A program made the position numbers and the translations under genes. The notes below the pieces were generated by a model. The model was given only the letters and a program-made list of their open reading frames with translations. It ran no database searches and had not been told where the DNA came from. Positions 9,359 to 18,587 of a DNA stretch of 49,634 nt are shown here, piece by piece. Every line of letters begins with the position of its first letter. Positions within the stretch are counted from its first letter, which is position 1. Source of the stretch: an uncultured Fidelibacterota bacterium (GTDB lineage Bacteria > Fidelibacterota > Marinisomatia > Marinisomatales > UBA1611); NCBI GenBank assembly GCA_902611135.1, contig CACLYL010000004.1, forward strand, positions 1 to 49,634, in the 5' to 3' direction.

Positions 9359-10651
9359 ATGAAGATATTATTTTTGTTCTTTTTGAGTCTCAATATGATT
9401 TACAGTCAATTAGGTCCAACATTTAAAGAATACAATTATACCAATATAATTTTGAGAAATAATATCTATCTAAAAAAATTTAGTGATAAAGTTGTTGATG
9501 GGAGAGTTTATCAAAATATTTTAGATGAATATATATACATGGGTAGAGTCAAAGATGGAAATATAAATGGTTCTTGGATAGAATGGCATGAAAATGGTCA
9601 AAAAAAAATTAAATCTAATTACATAGATGGAAATTTGGATGGCTACTTGACAATTTGGAATGAAAATGGATCTAGGGATTCTAAATCATATTTTTATAAT
9701 GGAAGACTAGATAGTTCATGGACGTATTTCCGAAACGGAAATATCAAAAAGGAAGAAACTTATAAAAATAATATAATCTCAAATATAAAACTTTTTTTTA
9801 AAAACAATTCTCTTTTTTTGAATGGAAAGTTTACAAATGGAGAAAAATATGAAGGCGAGTTTATTGAGAAAAGAAAAAGAATTAGTAATTTAAAAATATT
9901 TGATGATTCTTGTATTGTATCCTATAAAAATAAACGAGAGATTAATATTTCCTACTTTAGGGGAGGCACTTTTAAATATGAATCCAAACCAAAAATTTAT
10001 TTAATTCAAGATTGTCGAGTGGATAGCTGCTATGATGTCCATGAAATCGAGAATGCGTTGATTAATCTAAAAGAACAAGAAAAAGATAAAAATAAAAGAA
10101 AGATAATTAATCAGGTTATTAAGGCTAATGACAGCCTAATAAATTTAAATCCTATGTCACATAATCCATTATCCAAAAAGATAAAGGTTAACATAATTAA
10201 AGAAGAGGTTGAGCAATATATAAATCGAAATAAACGATTAAATGAGTCTTTGATACAGGAAATAAATAAATTAGAACAAAAAATAGAAAAAGTTGAAAAA
10301 GATGATTTGGAAAAAGAAAATAATTTGAAGAGAAGGTTTTTAGAAGGAAAGTTTTTAGAAATAAAAAGATTAGAGCGACAAAAACCAATAACTATCTATG
10401 AAAATAATTTCTTTCGTTTTTCCTATAAAAATCTTGAGAACACCCAAAATAAAAATATAGCAATATTATTTCAAAATAAAAGTTTGGCAGAGCTGTCAAA
10501 GATAAGCTTTTTTGTTGTAATGGAGAGAAACGGAACAGAGGTTTTTAGAGAGGAATTTTCTTTTAGTAACATTATAAGCAATCAGATAAAGCAGTTGGCA
10601 ATAGAAAATTATATAGTATTTAATAAATTAAAAATAATTCCCTTTGATTAA
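9359..10651 (+). CDS. Secreted YwqK/MORN-repeat protein with C-terminal coiled coil
   Basis: 430 residues with signal peptide ending MIYSQ (about residue 17). Repeats at about 60-140, such as GSWIEWHENGQKKIKSNYID, GYLTIWNENG and SSWTYFRNGNIKKEE, match the YwqK-type module also found at 846. Residues about 140-220 are a degenerate continuation. A long charged helix follows at about 275-340 (QEINKLEQKIEKVEKDDLEK), a likely coiled coil. The last 90 residues are a beta-rich domain resembling those seen on gliding or envelope proteins, not identified. Seven bases after the DUF218 gene, so probably same transcript. No toxin partner adjacent. Confidence 0.65.
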   Translation: MKILFLFFLSLNMIYSQLGPTFKEYNYTNIILRNNIYLKKFSDKVVDGRVYQNILDEYIYMGRVKDGNINGSWIEWHENGQKKIKSNYIDGNLDGYLTIWNENGSRDSKSYFYNGRLDSSWTYFRNGNIKKEETYKNNIISNIKLFFKNNSLFLNGKFTNGEKYEGEFIEKRKRISNLKIFDDSCIVSYKNKREINISYFRGGTFKYESKPKIYLIQDCRVDSCYDVHEIENALINLKEQEKDKNKRKIINQVIKANDSLINLNPMSHNPLSKKIKVNIIKEEVEQYINRNKRLNESLIQEINKLEQKIEKVEKDDLEKENNLKRRFLEGKFLEIKRLERQKPITIYENNFFRFSYKNLENTQNKNIAILFQNKSLAELSKISFFVVMERNGTEVFREEFSFSNIISNQIKQLAIENYIVFNKLKIIPFD

Positions 10652-11076
10652 AAGATATCATGCAAATACATGCTATGAGGAAAGATAAAAATATGGATCA
10701 GAAGCCAGAGTAAGCTTATAATTCTTGCTGGAATAACTGTGATTGGATAATATTTTGATATGAGGTAACCAAAAACGGTTATTAATGGATCTGAAATAAA
10801 CCTATTTGCCCAAAACTCCACCCCCTGAAACCAATATTCAACTGATTCTCCTGCTAATCCCGTTTCTAAATAATGTTCTGCAGTCTCCCAAATATATGCT
10901 ATCAGAAGTACCAATATCATATCAAAGTAATAGCCTTTATCCGTATCTATCTTAAATTCATTTTTGATCATTTTTTTGTTAAAGTATATGGAAAAAGAAC
11001 CAATTGAAATACCGCTTAAAAGATGTTCAACGGTCCAAATGTCAAAAAAGGCAACAGTTTTTAAACCCCATATCAT
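10648..11076 (-). CDS. Small integral membrane protein, unknown
   Basis: 142 residues, convergent with the YwqK-repeat gene and overlapping its stop by four bases. About four hydrophobic segments are visible, with conserved-looking polar residues inside them: WTVEHLLSG, YIWETAEHYLETGLAGE, and EFWANRFISDPLITVFGYLI. The two EH dyads and WETAEH within helices could be metal or proton sites, but this is conjecture. I do not recognise a named family with confidence. Start ATG at 11076; an in-frame alternative is not obvious. Upstream on the minus strand is the decayed peptidase gene, so it may have its own promoter in 11077-11170. Confidence 0.6.
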   Translation of the reverse strand: MIWGLKTVAFFDIWTVEHLLSGISIGSFSIYFNKKMIKNEFKIDTDKGYYFDMILVLLIAYIWETAEHYLETGLAGESVEYWFQGVEFWANRFISDPLITVFGYLISKYYPITVIPARIISLLWLLIHIFIFPHSMYLHDIF

Positions 11077-11171
11077 ATATTCGTTTCAATCTTCATATTT
11101 TACAACTTAATATCATTATTATAGAATAAACAATATTAATTTAATTGACCTGCCATAAGGGTATTTAGGAC

Positions 11172-12576
11172 TTGAAAAGTTCTATATTAACAACTCTAAT
11201 TTTTTCAATCAGCATTTTCTGTTCAATTTGTTTATCACAAAAAGATATTTATGAGGAACCAACATATTTTCGAAATAAAGTTGATAACAAATTAAAAATA
11301 AAGAGTAAATCCTCATTCCAAAGCTAATTAGAAATTGATGGTAAAGATTTTACTAAATACAAGTTTCAAGGAAAAAGTCATTACTACTTAAATCTTAAAG
11401 AGAGTACTAGAAAATCTATAGCAATAAAGTTAAATAATAAACTTGAATCTAAATTAAAATTTTTTGTTATTGATTTAAATCATAATGGATGGATTGGTCC
11501 TTATCAAAACCTTAACAAATTAAGTTTACCTAAAATAACGGATCGAATTAAGAGCAATTACATTTTATTAGAACTAATCCTAAAAGAGAATGAACAACTA
11601 ATAAATCCTTTTATCGATATTTTATATTTTGATAATTCGTCAAAACGAATTATCAATTCTTTTAAAAACAATAGGTGGAAGACTTTAAAAAGAGACCATC
11701 GTAGGAATATTTTTTTTCGTGAATATTGACCTCCAAGCAATGAGTGCATTCGTCCTTTCAGTCGAAATCAAGAACTAAATCCTGAAGGGTGGATTGGCCA
11801 AAATTGGGAAGGAAGTGGCTTTGATGTGGTATCCTACTTTCCAACCTTTTCTCCGGCAGATTGTAATAATTGTGGACAAGGCAATGGTGATTTACAAGTT
11901 GATTACCAATTAACATATGAAGACTGGTTGAATATCGTTGATTCAATACAGCCAATAGCAATCATAACGTTTAGTAGAGGAAGCATAGATAATACATGGG
12001 AATTTAAATGGAATTATTAAAATAGTATAAATTGGGTAGATGACTTTACACCTCCTTACCAACCAACGCCAGCACCTCCAGATTCTATATTAGAAGCTGT
12101 TTCGGCTAGATTCTCTATTCTTCCAAAGGACTCTATAGTCTCAAAAATTTATTCTTCAAATTTAGATATATATCCTTTTATCGATTATAACTTAGGTGCT
12201 GGTAATTACTTATCAGAGTTTATTGGTTATAATGGGGTTTGGTATAGAGATCTAAATATTAATGATACATTAAACATAAAGTTTATTAGCTGGGCATGTT
12301 CATGTGGAAGGTGTAATTCCTTGGGATACTGCTTTTGAGGGAGCAAAAATTAGTCTATAATCGGTCATTGAAAAACTAAATGATTTATTGCCTATAATAG
12401 GATATAAATATGGATGGAACAATTTCAATATTAGATATAATTCTATAGATTTCATTTTTAAGTGGGGATTACAATTTTAATGAAATTGAAAATCATAATG
12501 CAGATATAAATTTGGCCCTAGGACAGATATTTTTGATTTACTAATTTTATCGGATAATTTGTTGTTAGGCAGATAA
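11172..12576 (+). pseudogene. Decayed secreted pyroglutamyl-peptidase (C15)-like gene with dockerin-like tail
   Basis: One frame runs from TTG 11172 (signal-peptide-like SSILTTLIFSISIFCSICLS) to about 12288, interrupted only by stops at 11325 (TAA), 11727 (TGA) and 12018 (TAA). It then shifts to a frame reading AGHVHVEGVIPWDTAFEGAK, with a stop at 12358, and shifts again near 12467 to GDYNFNE, then to DIFDLLILSDNLLLG ending at 12576. The order GAGNYLSEFIGYNGVWY followed by AGHVHV resembles the C15 pyroglutamyl-peptidase active-site segments (N.GrY.CN... and ...HVP), but the nucleophile Cys position reads Ser. The tail resembles a dockerin repeat. Secreted in its ancestral form; now almost certainly inactive unless the stops are sequencing errors. 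Fills the otherwise gene-free stretch 11077-12583. Confidence 0.65.
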
Positions 12577-12583
12577 GATAATT

Positions 12584-13072
12584 TTAGTTTAATTTTTCAA
12601 AATATTCTCCACTCTTAATTGTCCCTTCTTTTAAAACTTTGCAGTACCACCCTCTACGATTTTTTAGTGTTTTTATGAAACTACCTATTTTTGATAAACC
12701 TACATAGTTCAAATTTTCTAATTTTTTACAAGGAGCACATACGAATGAGATTTGTAATTCAACATTTCCAATTTTATACTTATTGCCTGGTTTTAGGGAA
12801 TTGTAGTTTACATTATCTAAGGTTAGATTTTCTCCTAAGTCACCAGGCCTTACAGGCCAGCCTTCAAGTTGTAATTTATTTATAACATCCATAGACAATA
12901 TCATTATTGCCATATCAAGTGTATTTTTTTTTTTTAATTTTCTATAATTATTAAAATCTTTTTCGATTCCATCAAAGCTGATGATGCCTTCTGAAACACT
13001 CTCTTTTGGCAAACCGATACCATCTTGAGTATTCGGTTTCACATTTATTTGATATACTTTTGATTTTAACAT
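12584..13072 (-). CDS. MOSC-domain protein
   Basis: 162 residues, full length for a stand-alone MOSC protein. Landmarks: GLPKESV near residue 20, SFDGIEKDFN, the central EGWPVRPGDLGENLTLDNV (as in the conserved 'pG.lGENl...g' core) and VCAPCKKLE with the Cys that in MOSC proteins may bind sulfur or a metal. MOSC proteins carry out sulfur or N-hydroxy-reduction chemistry with molybdenum cofactor partners, or act as carriers; no such partner is next door. Cytoplasmic, no signal peptide. Converges with the decayed peptidase and is divergent from the barrel gene at 13120, with 47 bases between the starts. Confidence 0.8.
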   Translation of the reverse strand: MLKSKVYQINVKPNTQDGIGLPKESVSEGIISFDGIEKDFNNYRKLKKKNTLDMAIMILSMDVINKLQLEGWPVRPGDLGENLTLDNVNYNSLKPGNKYKIGNVELQISFVCAPCKKLENLNYVGLSKIGSFIKTLKNRRGWYCKVLKEGTIKSGEYFEKLN

Positions 13073-13119
13073 ATAAAAATTTAATTCAATAAACTATAAA
13101 TAAAATTGTAAAATTAATT

Positions 13120-13923
13120 ATGGATTATTTCCTGAAAAAATTAATAAAAAGAGATAATATTCGTCTTTTCATTCTTAAATGTCATTTATTATTAGGATTT
13201 ATTTTTATATTTAATAATATGGTATTTGGAATAAATGGTTTGGGCGTTAATAGTGGCTTTACATACTTTGACGTCAAAACATCTTTAGATTCTAAAATAT
13301 TCAAAAAACAGGAATTGGTAGGATACCTGACAAATCATGGATTTAAAAACGGACTAAATCATGGATGTTATTTCTATTACGAGTATAACAATTATGAATT
13401 TGAAACGGAAATAAACATATTAACCAAGAAATACAGTTTTTCATTTAAAAATCAGCTTCATAACTCAAACACTCAAACAAAAATTTACAATACTAACTTT
13501 AAACTAGAAAATATATTATTAAATGTAGTAAAGCCTTTTACGCTTTTAAATATTAAAAAAGTAATTCAATCTGATTTTTTATTAGGGTTTGGATTAGGAA
13601 TGAGTCGTACAACACCAATCGTCTATAATTTTTTTTTAAATCAATATGATAATTTTTTTATATTTGATGTTAATGGTGATCCTGACCTGTCAAATGGTAC
13701 ATTGTCTTTAAAGACATTAAACAGAAGGTTAAATATATTAAAGACTGAAAATATAGCTTACTCGGTAAATGGTCAGATAGGTTTTAAGGTTAGAATGTTT
13801 AACATAGAAACTTCAAGCTTTTTTAGATACACATTCTTAACGCAGACTACAAATAAAAGAGACTTGATACATGAGCTAAAAGGATTTGGAACATTACTTA
13901 TGAGGTTGGGGATATACTTTTAA
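13120..13923 (+). CDS. Putative outer-membrane beta-barrel protein
   Basis: 267 residues. A charged start (DYFLKKLIKRDNIRL) is followed by a hydrophobic stretch (LLLGFIFIFNNMVFG), giving a signal peptide of about 37 residues. The mature part alternates aromatic and polar residues (YFYYEYNNYEFETEI, YSFSFKNQL, SDFLLGFGLGMSR, YSVNGQIGFKVRMF, FFRYTFLT) and ends in LGIYF, a typical C-terminal aromatic of barrels. No conserved catalytic motif. Probably about 8-10 strands. Unknown cargo; strongly AT-rich codon use like its neighbours. Confidence 0.55.
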   Translation: MDYFLKKLIKRDNIRLFILKCHLLLGFIFIFNNMVFGINGLGVNSGFTYFDVKTSLDSKIFKKQELVGYLTNHGFKNGLNHGCYFYYEYNNYEFETEINILTKKYSFSFKNQLHNSNTQTKIYNTNFKLENILLNVVKPFTLLNIKKVIQSDFLLGFGLGMSRTTPIVYNFFLNQYDNFFIFDVNGDPDLSNGTLSLKTLNRRLNILKTENIAYSVNGQIGFKVRMFNIETSSFFRYTFLTQTTNKRDLIHELKGFGTLLMRLGIYF

Positions 13924-14091
13924 TTTTAAAAAATTTGTTACCACTTTAATTAATCTTTGATAAGAGCTACAAACCCTTGTTAAAAAGGTTTTTTCTTTTA
14001 TATATTTAAAAGCTGTTACAAAAAAATTTAAACATTTATGGTTTCTAAAAAATTTGTTAAAATGAAAAAGGAATTAAAATAGAGATAAAAG
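13924..14091. other. AT-rich intergenic region with 13-base direct repeat
   Basis: Between the barrel gene and the 120-residue cytoplasmic protein. AAAAAATTTGTTA occurs at 13928-13940 and again at 14047-14059. An imperfect hairpin (AACCCTT ... AAAGGTT, about 13971-13990) followed by TTTTTTC could terminate the barrel transcript. I see no convincing promoter, although one is expected here for the gene at 14092. Confidence 0.3.
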
Positions 14092-14454
14092 ATGGCAAAA
14101 AAGAAAAAAAATATTATTGAAGAAGAATACGATATCTATGATGATATCAAACTAGCAAAACGGAAAACCATTACTAATGGTGAAAAGTATAACTTTTACA
14201 TATTTGACATGCTTGCAATTGAAAAGGAATTATCCAATGGTAAATATGGTAAAGGAGATACGACTATTAGTATTATGAAAGATTTTAAGCTTATGGATGA
14301 AGAGACTGGTGAGATGCTTGATGTAAAATTGCGTTGCTCCAAGAAAATTAATGATGGGTTAGAATTAGAAATGCCAGAAGCAGAGGAAGTATTTGAAAAA
14401 TGTATTAAAAAGCTTGAAGAAATGGGACTAACCAATACAGCTGAAGGAGAATAA
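14092..14454 (+). CDS. Conserved-looking charged cytoplasmic protein, unknown
   Basis: 120 residues with no signal peptide or membrane segment. It begins with a lysine cluster (AKKKKN) and an acidic stretch (IIEEEYDIYDD), then a compact domain with IFDMLAIEKELSNGKYGKGD, KDFKLMDEETGEMLDVKLRC and a C-terminal helix (EAEEVFEKCIKKLEEMGL). One Cys in each of the last two blocks. Ribosome site GAGATAAAAG just upstream of ATG. Not recognised. Its codon use is less extreme in A/T than that of the flanking genes, suggesting it is a real and moderately expressed gene. Confidence 0.6.
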   Translation: MAKKKKNIIEEEYDIYDDIKLAKRKTITNGEKYNFYIFDMLAIEKELSNGKYGKGDTTISIMKDFKLMDEETGEMLDVKLRCSKKINDGLELEMPEAEEVFEKCIKKLEEMGLTNTAEGE

Positions 14455-14537
14455 TTTTGCAGATACTTTTCTTGGTTTAGAGATACTCAATTAAAAATTT
14501 CATTTTTCATGAGCAAAGTTATACAGTTAATTATTTA

Positions 14538-14747
14538 ATGGCATACATATACATAGTTATCTTATCTTTTTTATTGTATTGTATTTTTTACATTTACAAG
14601 TTTATCATAATAAATAAAAGTGAAGTAAAGTTAATTTTTCAAAGAGCATTTTTTTTTCGCACAAATCCATATATTAGAAAAACAATAATTATCTCGTCAT
14701 TAAAATTATTATTTAGGCTTATTAGAAAGTTTATCATAAAATATTAA
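14538..14747 (+). CDS. Possible small membrane protein
   Basis: 69 residues: a single strongly hydrophobic N-terminal segment (AYIYIVILSFLLYCIFYIY), then a basic region (KSEVKLIFQRAFFFR, IRKFIIKY). It lies 17 bases before the GNAT gene, so it could be co-transcribed with it. There is no good ribosome site and no recognisable family; very high A/T content makes a chance frame possible. If real it is an inner-membrane protein with a positive cytoplasmic tail. Confidence 0.35.
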   Translation: MAYIYIVILSFLLYCIFYIYKFIIINKSEVKLIFQRAFFFRTNPYIRKTIIISSLKLLFRLIRKFIIKY

Positions 14748-14764
14748 ATAAGAAAGATTCATAT

Positions 14765-15253
14765 ATGAATTTTTCATATAGAGATATAAATAATAATGAT
14801 TTTAAAGAAATAATTGCCCTTAACACAAAATTTGAGTCTTATCTTAGTCCTCTAGATAACTCAAAGCTATTATTCCTTTTAAGAGAATCTAGTTTTGCTA
14901 AGTCAATTAGATTTAAACAAAGGTTAATCGGATTTTTGATAACTATTCCTCCTAATTCAGTCTATGATAGTATTTATTATAATTGGTTTAACAAAAAGTA
15001 TAATTCTTTTATCTATATTGATAGAGTATGTATATCAAATGAATTTCAAAGGTATGGATTAGGTCAACATTTTTACAATGAAGTTAAAAGTAACTTTAAA
15101 AAGATGACTAAAAGAATGGTTTGTGAGGTAAACATATTTCCAAAAAACAAAATATCGGAGTCATTTCACATGTGGTATGGATTTAAACAAGTAGGAAAAC
15201 TAAAATCTAAAAATTCTTTAAAAGTAGTTTCATTAAAGTCCTATGAATTTTAA
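14765..15253 (+). CDS. GNAT-family N-acetyltransferase
   Basis: 162 residues. The GNAT acetyl-CoA loop is seen as IDRVCISNEFQRYGLGQHFY (about residues 82-100), with Q-R-Y-G-L-G as the R/Q-x-x-G-x-G/A signature, preceded by the beta4 strand. The end MWYGFKQVGKLK matches the 'f.e.lGF...g' C-terminal motif. Motif order and length fit a single-domain acetyltransferase. Cytoplasmic; acceptor unknown. Start ATG follows an AGAAAG-like ribosome site. Possibly co-transcribed with the membrane protein downstream. Confidence 0.75.
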   Translation: MNFSYRDINNNDFKEIIALNTKFESYLSPLDNSKLLFLLRESSFAKSIRFKQRLIGFLITIPPNSVYDSIYYNWFNKKYNSFIYIDRVCISNEFQRYGLGQHFYNEVKSNFKKMTKRMVCEVNIFPKNKISESFHMWYGFKQVGKLKSKNSLKVVSLKSYEF

Positions 15254-15303
15254 AAACATTATTTTTTAAATTAAGCATCTAAAGTTTCTCAAAAAAGATA
15301 GAA

Positions 15304-16020
15304 ATGAACTCTAAGAAAGAAAATCCAATATTTAGTATTACTTTAAATCTTATTTTGCCGGTTATTATCCTAAAAAAAGGAGATAGTTGGATTGGTGCAG
15401 ATATACAATTATTTGGATTAGAATCCTCGATGCTGGTTTTAATAATGGCGTTATTATTTCCCATAATTTATTTTTTAAATGACTTCATCAAGAATTCAAG
15501 AACAAATTTTATATCAATTTTGGGTTTTGTTAATATTCTTCTTACTGGTTTGATTGGTATACTAGGAGAAAAATTTGGTATCTCTAAAAATTGGTTTATA
15601 ATAAAAGAGTCCATTATTCCATTAGCAATAGGTATTTTAATTTTAGTTTCTATGAACTCTAAATCACCACTTGTAAAAACAATAATATTTAATGATTCGG
15701 TTTTTAATATTGCTAAGATAAATCAACACATTAAAGAAGAAAAAATAAGTATTTTTGATGAAATTTTTAGGAATTCTACTTATCTGATAAGTGGTAGCTT
15801 TTTTTTAAGTTCAGTTATTCAATTTTTTTTGGCAAGAATTATCATCACCGTTGATCCAGGACATGCAGACTTTAACGATCAAGTAGGTACAATGACATGG
15901 ATGAGTTATTTTATTGTAATGATCCCCTGTATGTCAATGTTTGGTTACGCAATCTATAAGATCATGAATGGAATAACAGAAATAACTGGATTAAAGCGCG
16001 AAGAAATTCTAAATAGTTAA
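15304..16020 (+). CDS. VC0807-family integral membrane protein
   Basis: 238 residues with about six membrane segments (LNLILPVIILKK, MLVLIMALLFPIIYFL, FISILGFVNILLTGLIGILG, SIIPLAIGILILVSM, YLISGSFFLSSVIQFFLA, MSYFIVMIPCMSMFGYA). The motifs LPVIILKKGD, SILGFVNILLTGLIGILG, WFIIKESIIPLAIG and LVKTIIFN are those I associate with the VC0807 family, sometimes loosely labelled as transporters. No transport substrate is established. Start ATG at 15304. Sits four bases upstream of the DNA polymerase IV frame, which suggests one transcript. Confidence 0.65.
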   Translation: MNSKKENPIFSITLNLILPVIILKKGDSWIGADIQLFGLESSMLVLIMALLFPIIYFLNDFIKNSRTNFISILGFVNILLTGLIGILGEKFGISKNWFIIKESIIPLAIGILILVSMNSKSPLVKTIIFNDSVFNIAKINQHIKEEKISIFDEIFRNSTYLISGSFFLSSVIQFFLARIIITVDPGHADFNDQVGTMTWMSYFIVMIPCMSMFGYAIYKIMNGITEITGLKREEILNS

Positions 16021-16023
16021 ACG

Positions 16024-17121
16024 TTGGTCGATATTTTAGATAAAGTAAAATTTAAAAAAATTATTCATATTGATATGGATGCTTTTTATACCTCAGTTGA
16101 ACAATTAGATGATCAAGGTTTAAAGGGAAAACCTGTTGTTGTTGGTGGAGATTCTGAAAGAGGCGTTATAGCAGCAGCTTCATATGAGGCAAGATCTTTT
16201 GGAATTAAGTCTGCAATGTCTTCAAGCTTGGCAAAAAAGAAGTGTGTCAATTTAATCTTCATAAAACCTAGATTTTATAGATACAAAGAAATTTCAGAAA
16301 AGGTTCGATCCATTTTTTATAAGTATACAAATTTGGTTGAACCATTATCATTAGACGAGGCTTTTTTAGATGTTACCAAAAATAAATTGAACCTTCCTTA
16401 CGCATCCAAAATTGCTCTATTAATTAGAAAAGAGATTCAAACAGATGTTGGTTTAACAGCGTCAGCAGGTATATCCATAAATAAGTTTACTGCTAAGGTA
16501 GCAACTGAAATAAATAAACCAAATGGTCAAAAAACCATTCTTCCTGAAAATGTTGGTCCCTTTTTAGAAAGTCTGCCTATAGAGAAATTTTTTGGCATCG
16601 GAAAAGTCACCTCAAAAAAAATGATAAAGCTAGGTATAATGAATGGTTATGATCTTAAAATGAAATCTTTAGAATTTTTAAAAAAGAACTTTGGAAAACA
16701 AGGTGCATCTTTTTTTAATATTGTCAGGGGTATACAAAACAGTCCTGTTAATCCAAATAGAATTAGAAAATCAATAGGCGCAGAAAGAACATTTTCTAGA
16801 AATCTTTCTTCAATTCAGTACATGCTTGAGAAACTAAATGATATTTCAAATGAATTGGAAAAAAGAATAAAAAGGTTTAATAAAAGGGCAAGAACAATTA
16901 CTCTTAAAATTAAATATAATGATTTTTCCATACAAACTCGGTCAAAAACGGTTGACCGAGGCTTTTCAAATAAATCTGACTTTTTTCCTATAATTGAACA
17001 ATTAATTAATAAAAATAATATACATAAACCCGTAAGATTATTAGGTATATCTGTTAGTAACTTTGAAAACTGGCCGCAAAATAATGATCGAATTAATATT
17101 CAATGTAGTTTTGATTTTTAA
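16024..17121 (+). CDS. dinB: DNA polymerase IV (Y-family, error-prone)
   Basis: 365 residues, usual for DinB. Palm/catalytic motifs: HIDMDAFYTSVEQ (residues about 15-27, metal-binding Asp) and SLDEAFLDV (Asp-Glu pair, about 110), with VGGDSERGVIAAASYEARSF for nucleotide binding. SAGISINKFTAKVA follows, then thumb helix-hairpin-helix GIGKVTSKKM and the little-finger domain. Translesion synthesis on damaged templates. The only usable start is TTG at 16024, three bases after the upstream stop, as no in-frame ATG precedes the HIDMDAF motif. No LexA-type box could be recognised upstream. Confidence 0.93.
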   Translation: MVDILDKVKFKKIIHIDMDAFYTSVEQLDDQGLKGKPVVVGGDSERGVIAAASYEARSFGIKSAMSSSLAKKKCVNLIFIKPRFYRYKEISEKVRSIFYKYTNLVEPLSLDEAFLDVTKNKLNLPYASKIALLIRKEIQTDVGLTASAGISINKFTAKVATEINKPNGQKTILPENVGPFLESLPIEKFFGIGKVTSKKMIKLGIMNGYDLKMKSLEFLKKNFGKQGASFFNIVRGIQNSPVNPNRIRKSIGAERTFSRNLSSIQYMLEKLNDISNELEKRIKRFNKRARTITLKIKYNDFSIQTRSKTVDRGFSNKSDFFPIIEQLINKNNIHKPVRLLGISVSNFENWPQNNDRINIQCSFDF

Positions 17122-17153
17122 TTGGTAATATTTAAGGTTCAAATTTTATTTTT

Positions 17154-18587
17154 ATGTATCTAAAACATATTTTAGTTTTTTTATTTTCAGTATGGCTATT
17201 GTTGATAGCTGATGATCATGCTATTAGATTTGATGGAATAAATGATCACATCATAATATCAGATCATCCGGATCTTGACCTTACCTCATCCTACACCCTA
17301 GAGGCCTGGATATTTCCAGAATCATTCTCCTGGCTCTCTGGCATCATATCGAAATATCATACCAGTGGATCAAATGGATACATGCTTCGATTAAGCCAAA
17401 ATGCACCCTATAATGGTATTGGTTTTGATGAACAAGAGACCAGTAACGGTGTTTTAAATGAAAGCCAGTGGTATCACCTAGCTGCAGTTAAAGATGGAAA
17501 TAGCAGAAGATTATATATAAATGGTATAGAAACTAATTTATCGGGTAATGGTTTAAATGTTAATTCAAACAGTGACCCTTTAAGGATTGCTTCCGATTAT
17601 GCAGGTCGCTTTTTTGATGGTAAAATAGATGAAATTAGGATATGGTCTAATGCTCGTAGTGAAGAAGAAGTAAATACCTATATGGACTCATCACTTACGG
17701 GTTCTGAAACTGGACTTGTTGCTTATTATAATTTTAACACTGGAATAGGTGATACACTTTTTGATCTGTCAAATAATGAGCATCATGGAACCTTGATTGG
17801 AGGTCCAGAGTGGGTGGATGGTATCACAATAAATAGTATATTAGGAGATATAAATTTTGATGAGGTCCTTAATATCTATGATGCTGTTCAACTTGTTTCT
17901 ATATTATTGGATAATGCATTAGCAAATGAACAACAGCTTAATGCATGTGATACGAATCAAGATGGTTTAATTGATATTTCAGATGTCATTCATCTGGTTC
18001 AATGGATTTTAAATCTAGACATGAGCAATTACTCCAATCTTCAACAAGTTATTGTTCAACAAGATCAAAATCACGTTGTTATCAGTTCTAGTGGTGATAT
18101 AGCTGGCTTCGTCTTAACCTTTTCCGACGACTTAAAAAGCAATGAATTTATAGAACTACCTGATGGCTGGACGCATAAAATATCAGGGAAAAAATTGGTA
18201 GCATTCAGTATGGATGGAAGTTCATTGCCGCTAAATTATAATATAGAGTTAAAACAACCCTCTATCATCAATAAAGTTATTGCTTCTGGATGGAATGGAG
18301 AAACTCAGTCAGAATTAGTTAGTCCGCATAATTACGCTATTGCCTCCTATCCCAACCCATTCAATAATAGATGTATCATTAGGTATACAAAACCACATGA
18401 CGGAGATACTATCCTGAATATTTTTGATGTGAACGGAAGAGAAGTAGAAAATTACATTCTAGGGTTTCAATACAAAGGTTTGCATGAATTTCATTGGCAA
18501 CCTAACAATATTGGATCTGGTGTATATTTTATTTCTTTAGAAAATGATATAAAAGTCAACGCAATAAAAGTCGTCTTTTTAAAATGA
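17154..18587 (+). CDS. Secreted LamG-dockerin protein with C-terminal sorting domain
   Basis: 477 residues. Signal peptide (VFLFSVWLLLIA) then a LamG/concanavalin-like jellyroll at about 22-220 (AIRFDGINDHIIISDHPDLD, YTLEAWIFPE, WYHLAAVKDGNSRRLYINGI, GKIDEIRIWSNARSEEEV), probably carbohydrate binding. Residues about 229-290 carry two dockerin-type calcium loops, GDINFDEVLNIYDAVQLVSI and DTNQDGLIDISDVIHLVQWI. The last 80 residues are a type IX-like sorting domain (YPNPFNN, LNIFDVNGREV, GVYFISLEND). No enzyme motif is seen, so it looks like an adhesion or scaffolding subunit. It overlaps the PNGase-like gene by four bases (ATGA), implying coupled translation. Confidence 0.8.
   Translation: MYLKHILVFLFSVWLLLIADDHAIRFDGINDHIIISDHPDLDLTSSYTLEAWIFPESFSWLSGIISKYHTSGSNGYMLRLSQNAPYNGIGFDEQETSNGVLNESQWYHLAAVKDGNSRRLYINGIETNLSGNGLNVNSNSDPLRIASDYAGRFFDGKIDEIRIWSNARSEEEVNTYMDSSLTGSETGLVAYYNFNTGIGDTLFDLSNNEHHGTLIGGPEWVDGITINSILGDINFDEVLNIYDAVQLVSILLDNALANEQQLNACDTNQDGLIDISDVIHLVQWILNLDMSNYSNLQQVIVQQDQNHVVISSSGDIAGFVLTFSDDLKSNEFIELPDGWTHKISGKKLVAFSMDGSSLPLNYNIELKQPSIINKVIASGWNGETQSELVSPHNYAIASYPNPFNNRCIIRYTKPHDGDTILNIFDVNGREVENYILGFQYKGLHEFHWQPNNIGSGVYFISLENDIKVNAIKVVFLK

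Noticed and set aside
11826-12020. Stand-alone 64-residue ORF within the decayed peptidase
   Set aside because: It is an in-frame piece of the pseudogene between two of its stops, with the same reading frame continuing on both sides.
13928-14059. 13-base direct repeat as a mobile-element target duplication
   Set aside because: The repeat AAAAAATTTGTTA is nearly all A/T in an AT-rich gap, encloses no gene, and can arise by chance.
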